Of a DNA stretch of 9,231 nucleotides, positions 4,924-9,231 are shown piece after piece (position 1 is the first letter of the stretch; each line of letters opens with the position of its first letter). The notes under the pieces are model-generated. The model did not search any database, had not been told where the DNA came from, and saw only the letters and a list, made by a program, of their open reading frames with translations. The DNA is taken from contig CAIRFY010000607.1 of the NCBI GenBank assembly GCA_903877945.1, positions 1-9,231 of the forward strand, in the 5' to 3' direction. The position numbers were made by a program, and so were the translations under genes. The stretch comes from an uncultured Oscillochloris sp. (GTDB lineage: Bacteria; Chloroflexota; Chloroflexia; Chloroflexales; Chloroflexaceae).

Positions 4924-7900
4924 ATGCGAAAGCTCCTCGCCTACCTGCCCTATCAAATAGCCGCCGATCTGCTACGTGGCGCCGACCTTGTCGGGCGAAC
5001 CCGCCGTGATGATGCGGTGACTCTGTTTGCTGATGTCTCGGGCTTTACGCCGATGAGCGAGGCTTTGAGCCGCTTTGGTCAGGGTGGCACCGAGGATCTG
5101 ACGCGCCTGCTCAATGATTACTTTGCGGTGATGATCGATCTGATCGCCTCCTATGGTGGGGTGGTCGTTTCCTTCGGCGGCGATTCGCTGACCGCCCTCT
5201 TCTACCTGAAGGGCGATGTGAGTTCTGGTGAGATCGCCGCTCGTGCCACCCACTGCGCCCTCGATATGCAGATCCTCATGGATCCCTACCGCAATATTCG
5301 GACACGGGCCGGACAGTTCAGCTTGGAGATTAAGATTGGACTGGCTCTTGGCCCGGTGCTCTCGACGGTGGTGGGCGACCCGGAGGTACGCCTACAGAGC
5401 GTGATCGCTGGCTTGCCGCTGGAGCAGGCTGCTGAGGCTGAACACGTGGCGAATGTTGGTGATGTGGTTGTCCATCGCGATCTGATCGCCCTTGTTCCCA
5501 ACCTCACGACCTCCGCCGATATGCGCGGGGATTACCGGCTGGTCTCCGCACTGGACGGGCTGCCCACCTATGCGCCGCTGCCCCCGCTTCCGGCTGTCCC
5601 CGAGAGTTTGCTATCTATCCTCACCGCATTTGTCCACCCGCTGCTGGCCCACCGGCTGCTCGATGGGCAGATGGGCTTTGTGAACGAGCACCGCAGTGTC
5701 ACCGTGCTGTTTGTCGGGTTCAGCGGGTTTGATTACGATAGCGACCTGCTTGTGGGTGCCCGACTTCAGGCGTACATCGTCCAGGTGGCGCGGATTGTGC
5801 AGCAGTACGACGGCGACATCAACAAGATCGACATGGGCGACAAAGGCAGCAAGCTGGTGGTGGTCTTTGGCGCGCCCATTGGTCACGAGAATGATGCCGA
5901 GCGCGCCATGCGCTGCGCCCTCGCGCTGCGTGATCTGAGCGTTGAGCATGATGAGCGCACGGCGTTCAGCATCCGTATCGGCATCGCCTCAGGGTTGGTC
6001 TACTGCGGGCTGGTGGGCGCGGAGATGCGCCGCGAGTATACAGTGATGGGCGACACGGTGAATCTGGCGGCCAGGCTCATGCAGGCCGCCGTGCCGGGCG
6101 AGATCATCGCGGCCAGCGGCGCACACCGCCCGGTGGCCGTCCAGTTTCTCTGGACGCCACTGAATGTGCTGCGGGTGAAGGGACGCTCGCGGCCGGTTCC
6201 GATCTACCGGCTGGAGCAGGAGCAGCAGCGGGCCAGCCGCCATCAGGAGCCGTCGTATAAACTGCCGATGGTGGGACGTGAAGAGGAGATGCAAGTCGCC
6301 GAGCAGCACCTGCATCTGGCCAGGGGCGGGCGCGGTCAGGTGGTGGGTATCTGTGCCGAGGCGGGGATGGGCAAGTCGCGCCTGGTGGCCGAGGTCATCC
6401 GTATGGCAGCGCGGGGCGATATGGTTGTCCACTCCGGCGAGTGCCTCTCGCACGGCAGCAACAGCAGCTACCTGCCCTGGAATAGCCTGCTGCTTGGACT
6501 TTTCGGCATTGACCCAACCTGGGATCAGGATGCCCAGATTGGGCATCTGCACGAGCAGATCGCCGTCCTCTGCCCACAGGCTCTGCGGCGGATGCCGGTG
6601 TTGGCCGGGGCGATGAATCTGCCGGCTGATGAGACGGAGCAGACCCGCGCTCTTGACGCACGGGTGCGTAAGGATGTGCTGGAGACGACCGTGCTGGAAT
6701 GCCTGCGCGCCATCGCTGTCGCTCGCGGGCCAGACACCGGGGTGCTGCTGGTGATCGAGGACTGCCACTGGATCGACCCGCTCTCGCACGACCTGCTAGA
6801 GGTGGTGGCGCGTGGCATTGTGGGTTTGCCCGTGATGATCCTGCTGGCTTATCGACCGCACGAACACGAGCACGTCCGGCTGCGCGTATCGCGGCTGCCG
6901 CACTTCCGCGAGTTGCTGCTGCGCGAGTTCAGTTTGCGTGAAACCGAGTGGCTGATCGGGCTGAAGTTTGGCTACCTCTTTGGCGTTCGTGGAGTGCTGC
7001 CGGTCAGCTTTATTGAGCGGATTACGACGCGCTCGCAGGGCAACCCCTTCTATATCGACCAGATGATCAGCTACATCCAGGATCAGGGAATCAATCCTGC
7101 CGACACGCATACGCTGGAATTAGTGCGTCTCCCCAACAGCCTGCGCTCGCTAATCATCAGCCGAATTGACCGGCTTAGCGAGCAGGAGCAGATCACTCTG
7201 AAGGTGGCCAGCGTCGTTGGTCGGGTCTTTCAGGCCAGTTGGCTGTGGGGGATCTACCCGCAAATCGGTAGCCCCGACGAGGTGCAGGCCCACCTCGACC
7301 GGCTCAGCACCCTCGACCTGACACCGATGGAGAAGGCCGAGCCTGAGCTGGAATATCTGTTCAAGCATATGATGACCCAGGAGGTGGCCTACGAGAGTCT
7401 GGCCTATACGACGCGCGCAATGCTGCACGAGCAGGTGGGTGACTATATTGAGCGCCACTTTGCGGGTGAGGTTGAGCGCTACCTGGATATGCTGGCCTAT
7501 CACTATGGGCGCAGCGAGAACCTGGATCGTCAGCGGCACTATTTTAGATTAGCAGGCGATGCGGCCTACGCGGCCTATGCCAATGAGACGGCGATTAGCT
7601 ATTATCAGCGCCTACTGCCGCTGCTGGAGTCTCCACATCAGGTGGCGGTGCTGCTGCGCGTCGGCGAGGTACTCCAGCTCGTCGGGCGCTGGACCGAGGC
7701 CGAGTCGGCTTTCGAGACCGCTCTGGCCGCCGCTGTCGCTGGTGACGATGTGGCTGGCGTGGCCCGCTGTCAGAACGTCACCGCTGAGTTGCTGGCCGCA
7801 CGTGGCGATTACGAAGAGGCTCTGGCGCTCCTCGATCTGGCCATCCCGGCCTGGGAGCGCCTGGGGGATCTCGCAGGCCACTATGATGCCCTGCGTATCT

Positions 7901-8979
7901 TTGGCGCGATCCAGATCGACATCGGAGTCTACACGCATGGCCTGCGTTCGATAGAACACGCCCACGAAATCGCGGTGCGCCTCGATGACCAGGCTCTGAT
8001 CGCCCGCACAATTGGTGCGATGGGCGTGGTCTATAGTGACATCAGCGATTACGAAATGGCCCTCTACTGTCTGGAGCGCAGCGCGGCTATGGCGGCGAAT
8101 CTGCGGGATTGGGGTCTGCTGGCGCGATCACGCGAGAACATCGGCTCGATCTACCTGAACCAGAGTCGACTCGTGGACGCCCTGGCGATTTTTTACGATC
8201 TGCTGCTGCGGGCGGTGGAGATCAGCGACCGCTGGGCGCTGGCCCGGCTGACCCACGAGATCGGCCGCACCCACACGCTCTACGGCGAGGTGCATGTTGG
8301 TATGGAGTGTTACGCACGCCAGATCGCGATCACTCTGCACCTTGGCGAGCGGCGAGATCTGGCGATTGGCCTGGGCTACGTGGCCTACGCCTACGCCCGT
8401 ATCGGCGATCATCATATGGCCGAGCGGGTGAGTGAACTGGCGATCACCCTCTGTGACATGATCAAGCTGGCCTACTGGGCGTGTGAATTCCGCTACGAAT
8501 ACGCGCTGATGCGGGTGGCCCAGGGGCGCTACGCCGATGCGGTGGCCCTGAACGACGCGGCGCTCCAGACGGCGCGGCGACTTGGCAGCAACAAGGCGAT
8601 GCAGCTTCACGCCACGCTGCTTGCGGCGCGTCTGCGGGTGCTGCTCGGTGCGGAGGACTCTGCCACAGCAATTAACGCGGTGGCCACGCTCGATGAGGAT
8701 TGGTATGACGCGGATGAGCGTGCGGCGATTCACTATACGATCTGGCAGATCGACCCGCGCCGCACCGCTGATCGCCAAACCGCCGCATCGCTCTATACGG
8801 TGATCGCCAACGCACGGCCCACCATACTCAGTCGCACCCGCGTTGCTCGACTCACCGGCGTGCTGCCGCCGCCGCCCCCCCCGCTGCCGCCGCTCCCGAC
8901 GACCATCGACACCGGCACGCTGCCCAGCCTGGTCGCGCTGATCGAGCAGGTTGAGCAGATGGTGCCAACTAAAGGATGA
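4924..8979 (+). CDS. sAC-like adenylate cyclase: two class III cyclase domains, AAA-type ATPase, TPR region
   Basis: The 1351-residue protein has the architecture of mammalian soluble adenylyl cyclase. Cyclase domain 1 (about 28-205) carries both metal aspartates, Asp37 in FADVSGF and Asp87 in FGGD, but lacks the Asn/Arg pair. Domain 2 (about 255-430) has Gly265 instead of the first aspartate yet keeps Lys307 (DKG), Thr373 (EYTVMG), Asn380 and Arg384 (VNLAARL). One active site formed by both domains, making cAMP from ATP, is therefore expected. Walker A is AEAGMGKS (478-485), with Ala for the usual first Gly; Walker B is LLVIED (608-613). GNPFY (706-710) and the following region are as in AAA_16-type regulators. 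Residues about 880-1290 are helical TPR-like repeats; then polyproline (1314-1325) and a final helix. No signal peptide or membrane segment, so cytoplasmic. Thr373 in the sAC subgroup is linked to bicarbonate response; that is inference here. Stands alone, divergent from leuS. Confidence 0.92.
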   Translation: MRKLLAYLPYQIAADLLRGADLVGRTRRDDAVTLFADVSGFTPMSEALSRFGQGGTEDLTRLLNDYFAVMIDLIASYGGVVVSFGGDSLTALFYLKGDVSSGEIAARATHCALDMQILMDPYRNIRTRAGQFSLEIKIGLALGPVLSTVVGDPEVRLQSVIAGLPLEQAAEAEHVANVGDVVVHRDLIALVPNLTTSADMRGDYRLVSALDGLPTYAPLPPLPAVPESLLSILTAFVHPLLAHRLLDGQMGFVNEHRSVTVLFVGFSGFDYDSDLLVGARLQAYIVQVARIVQQYDGDINKIDMGDKGSKLVVVFGAPIGHENDAERAMRCALALRDLSVEHDERTAFSIRIGIASGLVYCGLVGAEMRREYTVMGDTVNLAARLMQAAVPGEIIAASGAHRPVAVQFLWTPLNVLRVKGRSRPVPIYRLEQEQQRASRHQEPSYKLPMVGREEEMQVAEQHLHLARGGRGQVVGICAEAGMGKSRLVAEVIRMAARGDMVVHSGECLSHGSNSSYLPWNSLLLGLFGIDPTWDQDAQIGHLHEQIAVLCPQALRRMPVLAGAMNLPADETEQTRALDARVRKDVLETTVLECLRAIAVARGPDTGVLLVIEDCHWIDPLSHDLLEVVARGIVGLPVMILLAYRPHEHEHVRLRVSRLPHFRELLLREFSLRETEWLIGLKFGYLFGVRGVLPVSFIERITTRSQGNPFYIDQMISYIQDQGINPADTHTLELVRLPNSLRSLIISRIDRLSEQEQITLKVASVVGRVFQASWLWGIYPQIGSPDEVQAHLDRLSTLDLTPMEKAEPELEYLFKHMMTQEVAYESLAYTTRAMLHEQVGDYIERHFAGEVERYLDMLAYHYGRSENLDRQRHYFRLAGDAAYAAYANETAISYYQRLLPLLESPHQVAVLLRVGEVLQLVGRWTEAESAFETALAAAVAGDDVAGVARCQNVTAELLAARGDYEEALALLDLAIPAWERLGDLAGHYDALRIFGAIQIDIGVYTHGLRSIEHAHEIAVRLDDQALIARTIGAMGVVYSDISDYEMALYCLERSAAMAANLRDWGLLARSRENIGSIYLNQSRLVDALAIFYDLLLRAVEISDRWALARLTHEIGRTHTLYGEVHVGMECYARQIAITLHLGERRDLAIGLGYVAYAYARIGDHHMAERVSELAITLCDMIKLAYWACEFRYEYALMRVAQGRYADAVALNDAALQTARRLGSNKAMQLHATLLAARLRVLLGAEDSATAINAVATLDEDWYDADERAAIHYTIWQIDPRRTADRQTAASLYTVIANARPTILSRTRVARLTGVLPPPPPPLPPLPTTIDTGTLPSLVALIEQVEQMVPTKG

Positions 8980-9015
8980 GGGATGAGGGTAAGCTTCATC
9001 CCTCATCCCTCATCC
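8974..9015 (+). terminator. Hairpin overlapping the cyclase stop codon
   Basis: ggatgagggatgaggg 8974-8989 is perfectly complementary to 9000-9015, with a 10-nt loop containing aagctt. The stop TGA 8977-8979 lies within the left arm. The arms are built from a 7-bp unit (ggatgag), and the right side carries an extra unit to 9021, followed by gtttcc. A 16-bp stem at the gene end suggests a terminator or RNA-protecting structure; the T run is weak. Confidence 0.6.
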
Positions 9016-9051
9016 CTCATCGTTTCCGAATTAAGCATAGTTTAGAAACGG

Positions 9052-9069
9052 ACATTCCAGCTTGACAGT
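9052..9069 (+). repeat. 3' half-copy of the CTGTCAAGCTG repeat
   Basis: acattccagcttgacagt matches the right end of copy D (acattcagcttgacagt) with one extra base. The rest of the element is missing on its left. Confidence 0.6.
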
Positions 9070-9071
9070 CG

Positions 9072-9128
9072 GTAGCGCGGGCTTCCAGCCTGCGGTGGTA
9101 CTCCTGACCGCCTGGAAGGCGGTGCTAC
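9072..9128. repeat. Double-hairpin REP-like element
   Basis: The outer ends gtagc 9072-9076 and gctac 9124-9128 are inverted. Inside are two hairpins, gcgggc 9077-9082 with gcctgc 9088-9093 (loop ttcca) and ccgcc 9108-9112 with ggcgg 9118-9122 (loop tggaa). The loops ttcca and tggaa are complementary to each other, so a cruciform or one long fold is also possible. It lies between facing copies of actgtcaagctg (9058-9069 and 9136-9147). Confidence 0.75.
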
Positions 9129-9135
9129 ACGGCAC

Positions 9136-9200
9136 ACTGTCAAGCTGGATTGAACCATGTCTTAGGCATGTTTCAAAATGGGTACATTCAGCTTGACAGT
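9136..9200 (+). repeat. CTGTCAAGCTG palindromic repeat, full copy D (65 bp)
   Basis: It begins actgtcaagctggattgaa and ends acattcagcttgacagt, with perfect 12-bp terminal inverted repeats (9136-9147 and 9189-9200). It has the same orientation as copy B upstream of the cyclase gene, and the identical core catgtttcaaaatgggtac. It has no coding capacity. Confidence 0.88.
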
Positions 9201-9204
9201 TCAG

Positions 9205-9231
9205 CGATGAGGCGATGAGGCGATGAGGCGA
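9205..9231 (+). repeat. cgatgagg tract running off the window
   Basis: Three full copies of the 8-mer and a partial one begin 4 bp after copy D, the same spacing as after copy B. Continuation beyond the window is likely but not visible. Confidence 0.75.

Noticed and set aside
5989..6789. A 266-residue minus-strand open frame opposite the cyclase gene
   Set aside because: The cyclase frame has clear motifs across this stretch; the antisense product has none.
8128..9006. A 292-residue minus-strand open frame opposite the cyclase 3' end
   Set aside because: Rich in Arg/His/Gln with no recognisable motif; explained by codon bias of the TPR-coding strand.

Overview
This window looks like chromosomal DNA of a Chloroflexota bacterium, probably a filamentous anoxygenic phototroph or close relative. 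The grounds are high G+C, a Pro/Thr tandem-repeat surface-protein tail, a long leucyl-tRNA synthetase with extra blocks, a very large mammalian-sAC-like adenylate cyclase with ATPase and TPR parts, and many short palindromic repeats between genes. The assignment comes from recognising protein and repeat style, not from a database match. No plasmid, phage or insertion-sequence gene is visible.

Layout. Positions 1-651 (+) are the 3' end of a gene whose visible product is almost entirely a degenerate 6-7 residue Pro/Thr repeat. Positions 652-864 are a convergent intergenic stretch filled with hairpins, including a 74-bp palindrome. Positions 865-1278 (-) encode a small predicted four-helix membrane protein of unknown function. 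It lies just downstream of leuS (1352-4402, -), separated by a tandemly doubled 24-bp palindrome. leuS encodes a 1016-residue leucyl-tRNA synthetase. It carries an in-frame palindromic DNA element (3425-3502) that adds about 18-20 residues at the edge of the editing domain, and a second extra block of about 100 residues in that domain. A good extended -10 promoter lies upstream of leuS.

The 521 bp between leuS and the divergent cyclase gene hold copies of a short palindromic repeat family, a cgatgagg tract and a C-rich repeat, but no credible gene. Positions 4924-8979 (+) encode a 1351-residue protein with two class III cyclase domains, an AAA-type ATPase and a TPR-rich C-terminal half. The two cyclase domains look complementary: the first has the metal aspartates, the second has the Lys/Thr and Asn/Arg set. 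The gene ends in a hairpin that overlaps its stop codon. Beyond it come a half copy of the repeat, a different double-hairpin element, and another full copy of the repeat plus cgatgagg tract, running off the window.

The three complete genes show no obvious common pathway: translation (leuS), an unknown membrane protein possibly co-transcribed with leuS, and a stand-alone cAMP-signalling protein. The most unusual aspects are the repeat DNA turned into protein inside an essential enzyme, the same-orientation repeat cassettes flanking the cyclase gene, and the variety of different palindromic families within 9 kb.
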